Positions 17,198 to 25,484 of a stretch of 40,523 bases of DNA are shown one piece after another. The notes beneath the pieces are model-generated. The model searched no databases. It was not told the origin of the DNA and worked only from the letters and a program-made list of their open reading frames with translations. Within the stretch, counting starts at the first letter, position 1. Each line of letters opens with the position of its first letter. Source of the DNA: an uncultured Paraprevotella sp. (GTDB lineage Bacteria; Bacteroidota; Bacteroidia; Bacteroidales; Bacteroidaceae); contig CALULT010000026.1 of the NCBI GenBank assembly GCA_944321565.1, positions 1 through 40,523 of the forward strand. The letters run 5' to 3'. The translations under genes and the position numbers were made by a program.

Positions 17198-17605
17198 TCA
17201 GTCGTTTTCGCCGGGTACGATGCGGTCCAGTTCGCGGCAGGTGCCGAGCCGTCCGTTGATGAGGCACACCGTATCGACCTGGCTCTTCAGGCAACATTTC
17301 ATGTCGGGCAGCCGATAGACATCCTGGTAGAACACATATTTGATGCCGTCTTTTTCCACCCGCAGTTTGCAGGTGAACGAGTCGCCGCTCCGCAGCGGGG
17401 TCTTGAACGCCATGGTCAGCCGTGCCACCACCGCGTCGATGCCTTGTGCGTGGAGGCTGGCAAAGCTGATGCCCCGCGACAGGAGGAACTCGTGCCGCGT
17501 GTGCTCCAGGTAATGCTGGTAGTTGGCATTGTTCACGATGCCTTGCAGGTCGCACTCGTAGTCGCGCACTTTCATTTCCAATTCGAAGATGTAGTCTGTT
17601 TTCAT
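17198..17605 (-). CDS. Hotdog-fold acyl-CoA thioesterase, YbgC/4HBT-like
   Basis: 135 residues, the usual length for a single hotdog domain. The active-site region reads RDYECDLQGIVNNANYQHYLE. It matches the 4HBT/YbgC pattern, with Asp19, Gly22 and the helix ending in Glu34. The His common in YbgC is Asn here, as in some acyl-ACP thioesterase relatives. The protein should be cytosolic and hydrolyse acyl-CoA or acyl-ACP thioesters; the substrate is unknown. It is 7 bp after DUF2851 and 10 bp before dprA, so the three genes are cotranscribed. Confidence 0.88.
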   Translation of the reverse strand: MKTDYIFELEMKVRDYECDLQGIVNNANYQHYLEHTRHEFLLSRGISFASLHAQGIDAVVARLTMAFKTPLRSGDSFTCKLRVEKDGIKYVFYQDVYRLPDMKCCLKSQVDTVCLINGRLGTCRELDRIVPGEND

Positions 17606-17612
17606 TGTCCGT

Positions 17613-18920
17613 TTATGTGAAGTTGTCTTTTCGTTTCAGGAATTCGTAGCCGAAGCGGCAGTGCAGGCAGTAGCGGCGGTCGCAGTATTCCTTCTTGAGC
17701 TGGAGGAGGGCTTGCGAGTCGGCTGCGCTTTCGGCCCGTATGCCGCATTCGTCCCATAGGCGTGTGATGTGGTTGTTTTCCGCCTGGATAGGTTCGAGCA
17801 GCTGCAGCGCCCGTTGGCGGAAAACGTCTTGCGCATGGGTGATGCCGTAGGCGTAGAGCACTGGCACCACCGTGTTGACGACGATGAGGTTGAGCGAGGC
17901 CTTGGTCAGTGTCTTGGCATTTTTGTAACTCGGGCAACCAAAGGTGTAGTGCGACTCCCAGTAGGTGGTGGCATGGGTGGAGAGCATGGCATGCAGCTCT
18001 TCGATGGTCTTGGCCTCCAGCAGTCTGGAAAATCCCGCCCGTTGGTCATAGTAGAGTCGGGCAAGCTGCGAGATGCGCACGTGCGGGAAGTTCTGCGGGC
18101 GGAGCCGCAGGAATTTCCATGCCTCCGCGTCCATCGGTTGCAGGGAGAATTTGTGTGCCAGGTAGTCGTATTCCTGTTTCAGCCGGGGATAATAGCCGTC
18201 GTTGGCGGCTTCCTCGCGGTATTTCTGCGGGATGGTGTCAATGTCTAGCAGGCCGGCCTGCCCCAGGAAGAGGGCTTCGATTTGGAATAGGTCGTCACGA
18301 TGGTGGCCCACGGCTTGCAGGGGGATGTGGCGCGCCCATTCTTCGAACGCGTCGCCGTTGATGCCGAAGCCGAAGTTGCGGGCCAGTGTGGCGAAGAAGG
18401 CCTGTTCCCAGTCGCCGTTGGCTGTTTTCACGCGGCGGGCCACGGTCTCCGCGCGTTGTTCCAGCCGTTCGCAGAGCAGGGCGTTCAGCCAGCTGTGTAC
18501 GGTGAAGGTGTCAATCCGCGGGATGACGCGGTGGCAACGCGGGTAATCCGTCGTGTGGCACAATGCCTTGTAGTTCGTTTCCAGGTAGGCTGGCACTTCC
18601 AGTTCCATTTGCGGAGGCGTCTGTCCGTCTTGGGTGATGACGGGTTGGTCCGCCTTTTCGGCCACATGCAGCACGACGTTGTTATAGCGGGCATCCTCAT
18701 GATGCCCGTGGGCGAACCAGTCCGATGATTTTTGGTGGATTTCCACGCTGCCCGCCCAGATGGTATTTCCTATTTTCACTTTCGCGTTTTGGAAGTCCGG
18801 CCCCGCATCGTGGTTGAGGATGCCGGGGTCGATGACTTCGAGAGGCTGTCCGTCCGTGGTTTGGAGCGGACGGAGGGGGAATAGTTTGTATTTCCAGATG
18901 TAATATAGCAGTTTTTCCAT
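17613..18920 (-). CDS. DUF2851 family protein
   Basis: 435 residues from the ATG at 18920; a TTG three codons upstream is also open. The N-terminal part (MEKLLYYIWKYKLFPL, then GPDFQNAKVKIG and GSVEIHQKSSDW) is the signature of DUF2851, a family of unknown function typical of Bacteroidota. The acidic and His residues in PDF-x-N-A and VEIHxxSSDW resemble the core of a restriction-like nuclease fold, but that is a guess. The C-terminus has a four-Cys cluster (about 395-430: CG, YCDRRYCLHCRFG), probably a zinc or iron-sulphur site. It heads the dprA operon and diverges from dapB. Confidence 0.85.
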   Translation of the reverse strand: MEKLLYYIWKYKLFPLRPLQTTDGQPLEVIDPGILNHDAGPDFQNAKVKIGNTIWAGSVEIHQKSSDWFAHGHHEDARYNNVVLHVAEKADQPVITQDGQTPPQMELEVPAYLETNYKALCHTTDYPRCHRVIPRIDTFTVHSWLNALLCERLEQRAETVARRVKTANGDWEQAFFATLARNFGFGINGDAFEEWARHIPLQAVGHHRDDLFQIEALFLGQAGLLDIDTIPQKYREEAANDGYYPRLKQEYDYLAHKFSLQPMDAEAWKFLRLRPQNFPHVRISQLARLYYDQRAGFSRLLEAKTIEELHAMLSTHATTYWESHYTFGCPSYKNAKTLTKASLNLIVVNTVVPVLYAYGITHAQDVFRQRALQLLEPIQAENNHITRLWDECGIRAESAADSQALLQLKKEYCDRRYCLHCRFGYEFLKRKDNFT

Positions 18921-18954
18921 GGCTTGCAAGGGGATAAAAGGACTTTTTCACAGA

Positions 18955-18962
18955 CAAAAGTA
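18955..18962 (-). promoter_or_regulatory. Probable -7 box of the DUF2851-dprA operon
   Basis: The minus strand reads TACTTTTG, matching TAnnTTTG, 35 bp before the DUF2851 start. No good -33 element is visible. Confidence 0.4.
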
Positions 18963-18984
18963 ATGAAATTCAGGGCAAAATCCC

Positions 18985-18992
18985 TATCTTTG
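18985..18992 (+). promoter_or_regulatory. Promoter -7 box of dapB
   Basis: TATCTTTG lies 33 bp before the dapB start. It sits back to back with the box of the divergent DUF2851 operon; no TTTG at -33 is seen. Confidence 0.6.
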
Positions 18993-19025
18993 CCCAAGAA
19001 AAAATCAGATTAAAGACAGGAAAAC

Positions 19026-19781
19026 ATGAAAATCGCATTGATAGGTTACGGAAAGATGGGCCGCATGATAGAACAGATTGCCCGTGAAAGGGGACACGAA
19101 ATCGTGAGTGTCATTGATGTGGACAACCGTGCGGACTTCGCCACGGAGGCGTTCCGCAGTGCGGACGTGGCGATAGAGTTCACCGCGCCGCAGGCGGCTT
19201 ACGACAATGTCCGGGAGGCTTTCGCCCAAGGGGTGAAGGTGGTGTCGGGCAGCACGGGATGGATGGCGGCACACGAGGAAGAGATGCGTCGTCTTTGCCG
19301 CGAAGAAGGAAAGACGCTCCTGTGGAGCAGCAATTTCAGCGTGGGAGTGGCCGTTTTCAGGGCTGTGAACAAATATCTGGCCAAAATCATGGATCGTTTT
19401 CCCGCCTATGACGTGCGGATGGAGGAGGTGCACCACGTGCACAAGCTTGACGCACCGAGTGGTACGGCCATCACGCTGGCCGAGGATATTGTTTCGAACA
19501 TCGGACGTAAGGACAAGTGGGTGCGCGGCATGTTGACGGCTCCCGACGGCACGGTGACGGGGACTGCGGACTGCGCTGCCGACGAGCTGCGCATCGACAG
19601 TGTGCGCCGTGGCGAAGTGCCGGGCATACACACGGTGTGTTATGACAGCGAGGCCGATGCCATCACGTTGACCCACGACGCCCACAGCCGGAAGGGTTTC
19701 GCGCTGGGTGCCGTGCTGGCCGCTGAATTTGTGGCAGGCCGCGAAGGGTGGCTCACCATCGATGATTTGTTTAATTTCTAA
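19026..19781 (+). CDS. dapB: 4-hydroxy-tetrahydrodipicolinate reductase DapB
   Basis: 251 residues. DapB carries out the NAD(P)H-dependent reduction step of the lysine/diaminopimelate pathway in the cytosol. The N-terminal Rossmann motif GYGKMGRM (7-14), GSTGW (75-79) and the catalytic segment EVHHVHKLDAPSGTA (134-148, with paired His and the Lys) are all intact. The length fits the shorter Bacteroidota form. It is the first gene of a plus-strand run with two signal-peptidase paralogues and WbqC, an order common in Bacteroidales. DAP is needed for peptidoglycan, so expression from a housekeeping promoter makes sense. Confidence 0.96.
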   Translation: MKIALIGYGKMGRMIEQIARERGHEIVSVIDVDNRADFATEAFRSADVAIEFTAPQAAYDNVREAFAQGVKVVSGSTGWMAAHEEEMRRLCREEGKTLLWSSNFSVGVAVFRAVNKYLAKIMDRFPAYDVRMEEVHHVHKLDAPSGTAITLAEDIVSNIGRKDKWVRGMLTAPDGTVTGTADCAADELRIDSVRRGEVPGIHTVCYDSEADAITLTHDAHSRKGFALGAVLAAEFVAGREGWLTIDDLFNF

Positions 19782-19796
19782 ACGTTCGCGCGGACA

Positions 19797-21245
19797 ATGA
19801 AGAAAATCAGACAGAAGCCCACGCGGGCCGGATGGGTGAAGATGGGGGTGGCCATGGTGCTCTACCTGGCTTTCCTCTTGTGGATCAAGAGCTGGTGGGG
19901 CTTGTTGGTCGTGCCGTTCATTTTTGACGCTTACATCACGAAGCGCATTCCATGGACGTGGTGGAAGGACGCGGAAAGCCCCGTGACGCGCACGGTGATG
20001 AGCTGGGTGGACGCCATCGTGTTCGCCCTCGTGGCCGTCTATTTTGTGAACATCTATTTCTTTCAGAACTATACCATTCCTTCCTCGTCGCTGGAGAAGT
20101 CTCTCTTGGTGGGCGACTACTTGTTCGTGAGCAAGATGAGCTACGGGCCGCGCAAACCGATGACGCCGCTTTCGATGCCGCTCACGCAACACACGCTGCC
20201 CGTCGTGGGCTGCAAGTCGTATCTGGAATGGCCGCAATGGGAATATGAGCGTGTCGGCGGCGGACGAGTGCAGCTGAACGACATCGTGGTGTTCAACTAT
20301 CCGGCGGGCGACACGGTGGTGTCTAACCCGGCCTACCAGAACATGGATTTCTATGCCTTGGCCTACGGCATCGGGGGGCAGCAGTACATGCAACTATATG
20401 GCGGATTCCCGCAGATGGATTCGCTCACATGCCAGCAGCAACGTGACTTCCTGGCCGGGCTTTATGCCATGGGGCGCGAATACATCAACCAAAATCCGCA
20501 GGTGTTCGGCGAGGTGATGTGGCGGCCGGTAGACCGTCGTGAGAACTACGTGAAGCGGTGCGTGGGATTGCCTGGACAGACGTTGCAACTGAAAGACGGC
20601 GTGGTGTATCTCGACGGGAAGCCAAACAAGGAGCCGGACAATGTGCAGTATGATTATGTCGTGCGCCTGAAGCAGCCGATTCCCGAAGCATTGGTGCGCG
20701 AACTGGGCATCAGCGGGGAGGATTTGTTCTCGCTGGAAGAAACGGGCACGATGCCGCTCACCCGCATGGCTTACGAACGGCTGAAGGCTTGTCCGGACAT
20801 CGTGGACAGCATTGCCCGCGATGATTTGGGCTCCATCCCCGACGGCCTTTATCCGCTGAATGCCTATACGGGTTGGACGCGCGACGACTACGGCCCCGTG
20901 TGGATTCCTGCCAAGGGGAAGTCCGTGCGGCTTACTCCGGAAAACATCGCTGTCTATGAGCGTCCCATCCGCGTGTATGAGCACAACGACCTGCGCGTGG
21001 CCGACGGCCGCATCTTCATCAACGGGAAAGAGGCGGACAGCTATACGTTCAAAATGGATTACTACTGGATGCAGGGCGACAACCGCCACAATTCGGCCGA
21101 CTCGCGCTACTGGGGCTTTGTGCCCGAGGACCACATCGTGGGCAAGCCCCTCCTGATTTGGCTCTCGTTGGACAAAGACCGTGCGTGGGGCGACGGTCAT
21201 GTGCGTTGGAATCGCCTGTTCCGGTTGGTGGATAATATCAAATAA
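19797..21245 (+). CDS. lepB: Signal peptidase I LepB (catalytic copy)
   Basis: 482 residues, long for the family. Two or three membrane segments lie at about 15-45 and 70-92. The S26 boxes are complete: TIPSSSLEKSLLVGD with catalytic Ser98, NYVKRCVGLPG with the general base Lys253, and YYWMQGDNRHNSADSRYWG. A large insert (about 110-245) sits between Ser and Lys boxes and another (about 285-400) after the Lys box, typical of the Bacteroidota enzyme. It cleaves signal peptides of exported proteins at the outer face of the inner membrane. It starts 15 bp after dapB and 18 bp before a degenerate paralogue. Confidence 0.95.
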   Translation: MKKIRQKPTRAGWVKMGVAMVLYLAFLLWIKSWWGLLVVPFIFDAYITKRIPWTWWKDAESPVTRTVMSWVDAIVFALVAVYFVNIYFFQNYTIPSSSLEKSLLVGDYLFVSKMSYGPRKPMTPLSMPLTQHTLPVVGCKSYLEWPQWEYERVGGGRVQLNDIVVFNYPAGDTVVSNPAYQNMDFYALAYGIGGQQYMQLYGGFPQMDSLTCQQQRDFLAGLYAMGREYINQNPQVFGEVMWRPVDRRENYVKRCVGLPGQTLQLKDGVVYLDGKPNKEPDNVQYDYVVRLKQPIPEALVRELGISGEDLFSLEETGTMPLTRMAYERLKACPDIVDSIARDDLGSIPDGLYPLNAYTGWTRDDYGPVWIPAKGKSVRLTPENIAVYERPIRVYEHNDLRVADGRIFINGKEADSYTFKMDYYWMQGDNRHNSADSRYWGFVPEDHIVGKPLLIWLSLDKDRAWGDGHVRWNRLFRLVDNIK

Positions 21246-21263
21246 CGCGGAAAAGGAAGTGAC

Positions 21264-22007
21264 ATGTGGAAGAAAGCCGTTCGATGGATTGCCTTGCTCG
21301 TGGCCGCCTTGCTTGTGGCTGGGTTGGTCAGGCTGTGCTGGGTGACGCTCGTGGAAATCCCGGGCGACGGAGGACGGCCTGTGTTTCTGCCGGGCGACCG
21401 CGTGGCGGTGAACAAAACAGCCTATGGCTTGCGCTTTTGGCCCATGCGACGCCTGGGATATGTGCGCTGGGGGGAGTGCAGGCCGGAGCGTGGAGAATGG
21501 ATGGCTTTCAACGACCCTTCCGAGGCCGATGGCGGTGTGCCCATTGACGAACGTCCTATTTTTGTGGGATATTGTTATGCCGTGCCGGGCGACAGCCTGT
21601 GGGTGGACCGCAGGGGGCAGGTTCACCGCCAACGGCCTGCGGGACGTGATTGCCGCATGGTGGAGTTGCCGCGTAAGGATGCTTACGTGACCATTACGCC
21701 GGACAACATCCATTGGTACCAGCGCATGATTAACCTGCACGAGGGGGCCTACGCTACGATTATTGCCGATTCGCTGTGTGTGTCCGGGCATTTCGTGCCG
21801 AGTTTCCGTTTCTCGCATGACTATTATTGGGTGGCTGCGGCCAGCCCCCGGGGCGGGGCGGATTCACGCACGTTTGGTTTCGTGCCCGAGACGCACATCA
21901 TTGGCCGCCTGACGCGGGTGCTCTATTCGTGGGACGCGGAAGCTCCTTGGTATGCCCGCCTGCGCTTCCGGCGCACGATGATGCAGGTCGGCCGCGAAGG
22001 GGAATGA
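21264..22007 (+). CDS. S26-like signal peptidase paralogue lacking catalytic Ser and Lys
   Basis: 247 residues with one N-terminal membrane anchor (about 7-30). The fold boxes align with LepB without gaps: IPGDGGRPVFLPGD against IPSSSLEKSLLVGD puts Gly36 in place of the catalytic Ser. FVGYCYAVPGD against YVKRCVGLPGQ puts Gly102 where the catalytic Lys should be. The C-terminal box HDYYWVAAASPRGGADSRTFGFVPE keeps the general shape but loses the GDNR motif. The protein is thus expected to be proteolytically inactive. The frame is intact and closely spaced after lepB, so it is not a decaying gene; a role as partner or scaffold of LepB is possible. Confidence 0.85.
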   Translation: MWKKAVRWIALLVAALLVAGLVRLCWVTLVEIPGDGGRPVFLPGDRVAVNKTAYGLRFWPMRRLGYVRWGECRPERGEWMAFNDPSEADGGVPIDERPIFVGYCYAVPGDSLWVDRRGQVHRQRPAGRDCRMVELPRKDAYVTITPDNIHWYQRMINLHEGAYATIIADSLCVSGHFVPSFRFSHDYYWVAAASPRGGADSRTFGFVPETHIIGRLTRVLYSWDAEAPWYARLRFRRTMMQVGREGE

Positions 22008-22047
22008 CGGGGGATTTTTCTGTCGGTTCCTGCAAAATGAAGTTTTT

Positions 22048-22686
22048 ATGATGAACAGTGCTTGTTTGCTTTCCTCGGCCTATTGGGCTCCTGTGCAGTA
22101 TTATGCGAAACTCTATGCCTATCCCGAAGTGTGGATGGAGGCGTACGAACATTATGTGAAGCAGACGTGGCGCAACCGGTGCCTGATTGCCGCGCCGGGC
22201 GGGACGCAGGCGTTGACCGTGCCGGTGGTGAAACCTGCGGCGGACAAGTGTCCCATGAAGGACATCCGCATCTCCGACCACGGCAACTGGCGGCATTTGC
22301 ATTGGAACGCCTTGGAGGCAGCTTATGGGAACAGCCCTTTTTTTGAGTACTACGCCGATGATTTCCGGCCTTTCTACACGCAGAAGTGGGATTTTCTTTT
22401 TGATTTTAACGAGGCGATACGCCGGAAGGTGTGCGAACTGTTGGACTTGCAGACGGACGTACACTTGACGGTTGCATACGGGCTTACGGATGTTCCCGCT
22501 GATGATTTCCGCAATGCGATAAGTCCGAAGGTGCCGTTTGAGGTGGATGCGGATTTCGTGTCCCGTCCCTATTACCAAGTGTTCCGCGAGAAGCATGGTT
22601 TCCTGCCCGGCTTGAGCGTGGCCGACTTGTTGTTCAACATGGGGCCGGAAGCGTTGCTGGTGCTGCGCGATTCGGTGCGTGGTTAG
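22048..22686 (+). CDS. WbqC family protein
   Basis: 212 residues starting at tandem ATG codons (22048 or 22051). The N-terminus SSAYWAPVQYYAKL and the core WRNRCLIAAPGGTQALTVPV match the WbqC/WbmS-like family, found in O-antigen loci and also, as here, beside lepB in Bacteroidales. The family is thought to be a cytosolic aminoacyl- or amide-transfer type protein, but its activity is not proven. It is the last gene of the dapB run, 40 bp after the degenerate signal peptidase, and converges with the M16 peptidase gene 45 bp on. No strong terminator is visible in between. Confidence 0.85.
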   Translation: MMNSACLLSSAYWAPVQYYAKLYAYPEVWMEAYEHYVKQTWRNRCLIAAPGGTQALTVPVVKPAADKCPMKDIRISDHGNWRHLHWNALEAAYGNSPFFEYYADDFRPFYTQKWDFLFDFNEAIRRKVCELLDLQTDVHLTVAYGLTDVPADDFRNAISPKVPFEVDADFVSRPYYQVFREKHGFLPGLSVADLLFNMGPEALLVLRDSVRG

Positions 22687-22731
22687 TCGGCATAGGTTGC
22701 GGCTAGCCGAACAAGTTTTGTTATCCCTCTT

Positions 22732-24042
22732 TTATGAGTAAATGAGCGTGGTGAGCCGGTCTTCCCGGAAGAGGTCTTGTGCCACGGCATGCAGGTCGGC
22801 GGCTGTGAGCGCGTCAATCTTCCGATAGAGCGTGTCGATGTCCTGCGTGTGGTTGTAGTGCAGGAAACGTTTGCCCATGGCGAGAGCCACGTTCTCGAAG
22901 CTGTCGTGCGAGATGCCGATTTGGCCTTTGATTTGCCGTTTGGCCGCTTCGAGGGCTTTGGCGTCCAAGGGCGTATCGGCCAGCCGCCTCAATTCTTTGG
23001 CCACCAACCGTCGGCAACGGGATACGTCGTGCGGGTCGCAACCGAAATAGATGCTCCAGATACCGGTGTCCGTGTAACTTGTCATGCAACTCTCCACGGT
23101 GTAAACCAATCCGTTCCGTTCGCGCAGGCTCAGGTTGAGGCGCGAGTTCATGCCTGGCCCGCCCAGGATGTTGTTGAGCAGGTAGAGGCCCAGGTGGCGC
23201 GGGTCGCGGGCACTGTAGGCCCGTGCGCCGATCATGACGTGCGACTGGTGGGTGTCTTTGTGCATGACGATTTCCTGCGGGTGGTATTCCGGGACGGCAG
23301 TGCGCCCGATGGTCGCGTCGTTGAGGGGGGTGACGGTATGTCTTTGGAGATTCAAGGCTTGGCGAGTTTCGCTGCTTTCGGGCAGCGAGAGGGCGACCCG
23401 TTTCAGGGCTTTATCTACTTCGCGGCGCACGGTGGCCGGCGGGATGCGTCCGAAAACGAAAAACACCATGTTGTCCGGACGGTAGAGCCGGGTGGCGAAG
23501 CGTTGCACGTCCATGCTGCAGAATTCCCGCAGCCGGCCGGCTTCGCCCAAGATGTTGCGTCCGAGGGGATGGCCGCGGAACACCAGGTTTTCGAAATCGT
23601 CGAAAATCAGTTCGGCCGGAGAGTCGTTGTAGCTCTCTATCTCGTCGATGACCACTTCCACTTCCTTGTTCATTTCCGCTTGCGGATAGGTGCTGCCCAG
23701 CGTGATGTCCACGAGCAGGTCTGCGGCGCGGGCGAAATGCTCTTTCAGGAAGGCCGTGTAGTAGATGGTTTCCTCCTTTCCGGTGTAAGCGTTCAGGTCT
23801 CCGCCCACGGTTTCCATGCGGTTCAGGATGTGCCAGGCGCGTCGGCGGTGTGTCCCCTTGAACGTCAGGTGCTCGCAGAAATGCGCCAGCCCGTTTTCGT
23901 CCGGCAATTCGTCCCGTGTGCCCGCGTTGACGGCGATGCCGCAGTAGGCCACGTCCGTGGCCGACGGTGCGCAGACGATGCGTAGTCCGCAGGGAAGTGT
24001 CTCGGTGTAAAAATGCGCAGAAGTGTCAAGTGTTTGTGCCAT
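22732..24042 (-). CDS. M16 family zinc peptidase
   Basis: 436 residues, one M16 half unit with its C-terminal domain. The inverted zinc motif HFCEH (His54, Glu57, His58) and the third ligand Glu134 (VIDEIE, 76 residues on) are intact, as in processing-peptidase-like M16B enzymes. No signal peptide is seen, so it is likely cytosolic. The C-terminal domain holds GGPGMNSRLNLSLRERNGLVYTVES, the substrate-binding RxxxGLxY-type motif. It should degrade or process peptides. Transcription begins at a TAACTTTG box (24068-24075). The DNA behind this promoter holds the phased repeats at 24138-24269. Confidence 0.93.
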   Translation of the reverse strand: MAQTLDTSAHFYTETLPCGLRIVCAPSATDVAYCGIAVNAGTRDELPDENGLAHFCEHLTFKGTHRRRAWHILNRMETVGGDLNAYTGKEETIYYTAFLKEHFARAADLLVDITLGSTYPQAEMNKEVEVVIDEIESYNDSPAELIFDDFENLVFRGHPLGRNILGEAGRLREFCSMDVQRFATRLYRPDNMVFFVFGRIPPATVRREVDKALKRVALSLPESSETRQALNLQRHTVTPLNDATIGRTAVPEYHPQEIVMHKDTHQSHVMIGARAYSARDPRHLGLYLLNNILGGPGMNSRLNLSLRERNGLVYTVESCMTSYTDTGIWSIYFGCDPHDVSRCRRLVAKELRRLADTPLDAKALEAAKRQIKGQIGISHDSFENVALAMGKRFLHYNHTQDIDTLYRKIDALTAADLHAVAQDLFREDRLTTLIYS

Positions 24043-24067
24043 GTCGTTTGCGTGATGTTTCGTGCCG

Positions 24068-24075
24068 CAAAGTTA
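24068..24075 (-). promoter_or_regulatory. Promoter -7 box of the M16 peptidase gene
   Basis: The minus strand reads TAACTTTG 26 bp before the start codon. No clear -33 element is seen. Confidence 0.55.
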
Positions 24076-24137
24076 GCGTATTTTTTCGAGAATACTTTCC
24101 TGCGAAAGTTTCCGTCCTCTGAGAAATAATCTTTTTT

Positions 24138-24269
24138 TGCAGGCAATAAATTACAGACACCACTGGCGTTTGTACAAACAACTGTGCCGTTTGTGTAAAC
24201 GCACAGTCGTTTATATGAACGCCACAGCCGTTTATAGTTTTTTTCAGTCTCGCAGAATTTATTTCTGCA
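24138..24269. repeat. Phased CGTTT palindromic repeats bounded by inverted repeats
   Basis: Four CGTTT units start at 24167, 24188, 24208 and 24229 (steps 21, 20, 21). The first three are near-palindromes: CGTTTGTACAAAC, CGTTTGTGTAAACG and CGTTTATATGAACG. The fourth is a half site. Linkers are similar (ACTGTGC, CACAGT, CCACAGC). TGCAGGCAATAAATT (24138-24152) and AATTTATTTCTGCA (24256-24269) form an imperfect inverted repeat around the set. It lies upstream of the M16 promoter and after the OprB-like gene. Confidence 0.7.
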
Positions 24270-24341
24270 GGGAAAAAATGAATCCGGCCTGCGGGACGAA
24301 TGATTTTTCTTCCCGCGTATCCATAGGGGGGATGGGCTGGT

Positions 24342-25424
24342 TCAGTTTCCTATTTCCACGACGGCGCGGAGTTGTGCGGCGGCGATGGCGTGTCCCGAGG
24401 TGCGGATGTGGTGCAGGGCCGGTTGCAGGGTGAGCCAGTCGCAGACGGGGAAGCTTCCGGTGAGTTCCACGTCGGTTTCCCTTCCGTCGGCATAAAGCGC
24501 GCGGTTCACCACGAGGCCCGCGCGGATGCCCTTGCCTTGCAGGCAGGTCAGGATGACGCCCGCTCCCCAGTAGTAACGGCAGCCGCTGCGGTCGGCGGGC
24601 GAGGTGCCGCCTTGGAGCAATGCGCCCAAGTGGTTTTCACCGATATGCAGGAATGGCTGTTCCACTAGCCCCCATAGGGCATAATTGAATGTTTTTCCAT
24701 CCAACCCGTCAGCCGGGGCGGTGCCGCAGGCATAGCCGAGGGTGTAGAAGCCATGGTGCTCCTCCTCCGGCCCGACGTGGTAGTTGAGGCTGGCGATGTT
24801 GAACATCCCGTCGCTGGCGGGACAGAAGCGGAACTGGCGGTCGAGGCGGTCGGAAGCCACGCCGTTATAGACGCTTTCGCGCAGGGTCAGGTTCTCCGTG
24901 ATGCGGAACTCCGCATGCAGGCAGAGGGCGGCCAGCGGGTAGGTGGCCAATGGGAAATTGGACGAGAGGATGGGGAAGTTGCCGTGCGAGGCGTTGGTGA
25001 ACAGGCCGGTGAACGGCGTGGTGAAGTGGTCCGCGTCCATGTTGCGCAGTCCGGCGAAGGCCGTCAGCCACGGGGTGAAGTCTTGCCCGATGCCCGCCTG
25101 GATGAGGCGGAAAGCCTTGTCGGGGCCGGCATCGAGGTTGCTAAACACTTGGAGGTCGTCGGCCACGGGCAGGTTGAGGTTGTAGGTGGAAATCGCTGCC
25201 GTTTCCAGCCTTGCGCCTTTCCACAGGCGGGTTTCCACTGAGGCTTCGAGCAGGTTGCACCATCCGGCTTTCCCGCCGGAGATGTTCCAAAGCCCTTCTG
25301 TCGTGCCTGCCACGTTCCATTTTACGCGCGGTTCAGACGCACGGGTCGGACTGCACAGGATGAGCCCCGTGCAAAGTGCAAGGCACACTGCGGTGCCTCG
25401 CACGGGAAAATGTAGTGCCATCAT
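24342..25424 (-). CDS. OprB-like carbohydrate porin family outer-membrane protein
   Basis: 360 residues from the first of tandem ATG codons (25424); a longer frame to 25469 exists but only the shorter start gives a good signal peptide (hydrophobic core AVCLALCTGLILC, cut near TRASE). The body has beta-barrel strands ending in an Asn residue. Motifs such as GLWNISGGK, TYNLN, VFSNLDAG, TPFTGLFTNASHG and FPLATYPLAALC resemble the OprB-type carbohydrate porins of Bacteroides. Passive outer-membrane uptake of small solutes is the likely role. It lies 60 bp after feoAB in the same direction and is probably cotranscribed, so a link to iron uptake is possible. Confidence 0.6.
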   Translation of the reverse strand: MMALHFPVRGTAVCLALCTGLILCSPTRASEPRVKWNVAGTTEGLWNISGGKAGWCNLLEASVETRLWKGARLETAAISTYNLNLPVADDLQVFSNLDAGPDKAFRLIQAGIGQDFTPWLTAFAGLRNMDADHFTTPFTGLFTNASHGNFPILSSNFPLATYPLAALCLHAEFRITENLTLRESVYNGVASDRLDRQFRFCPASDGMFNIASLNYHVGPEEEHHGFYTLGYACGTAPADGLDGKTFNYALWGLVEQPFLHIGENHLGALLQGGTSPADRSGCRYYWGAGVILTCLQGKGIRAGLVVNRALYADGRETDVELTGSFPVCDWLTLQPALHHIRTSGHAIAAAQLRAVVEIGN

Positions 25425-25484
25425 GTTGTAGTGTTTCGTTATTATATATGCTGTCCTCCGGTTTGGCACCCGGAAGGGGAAGCA

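Noticed and set aside
22686-22731. Terminator between wbqC and the M16 gene
   Set aside because: TCGGC/GCCGA is only 5 bp with a long loop and a weak T-run.
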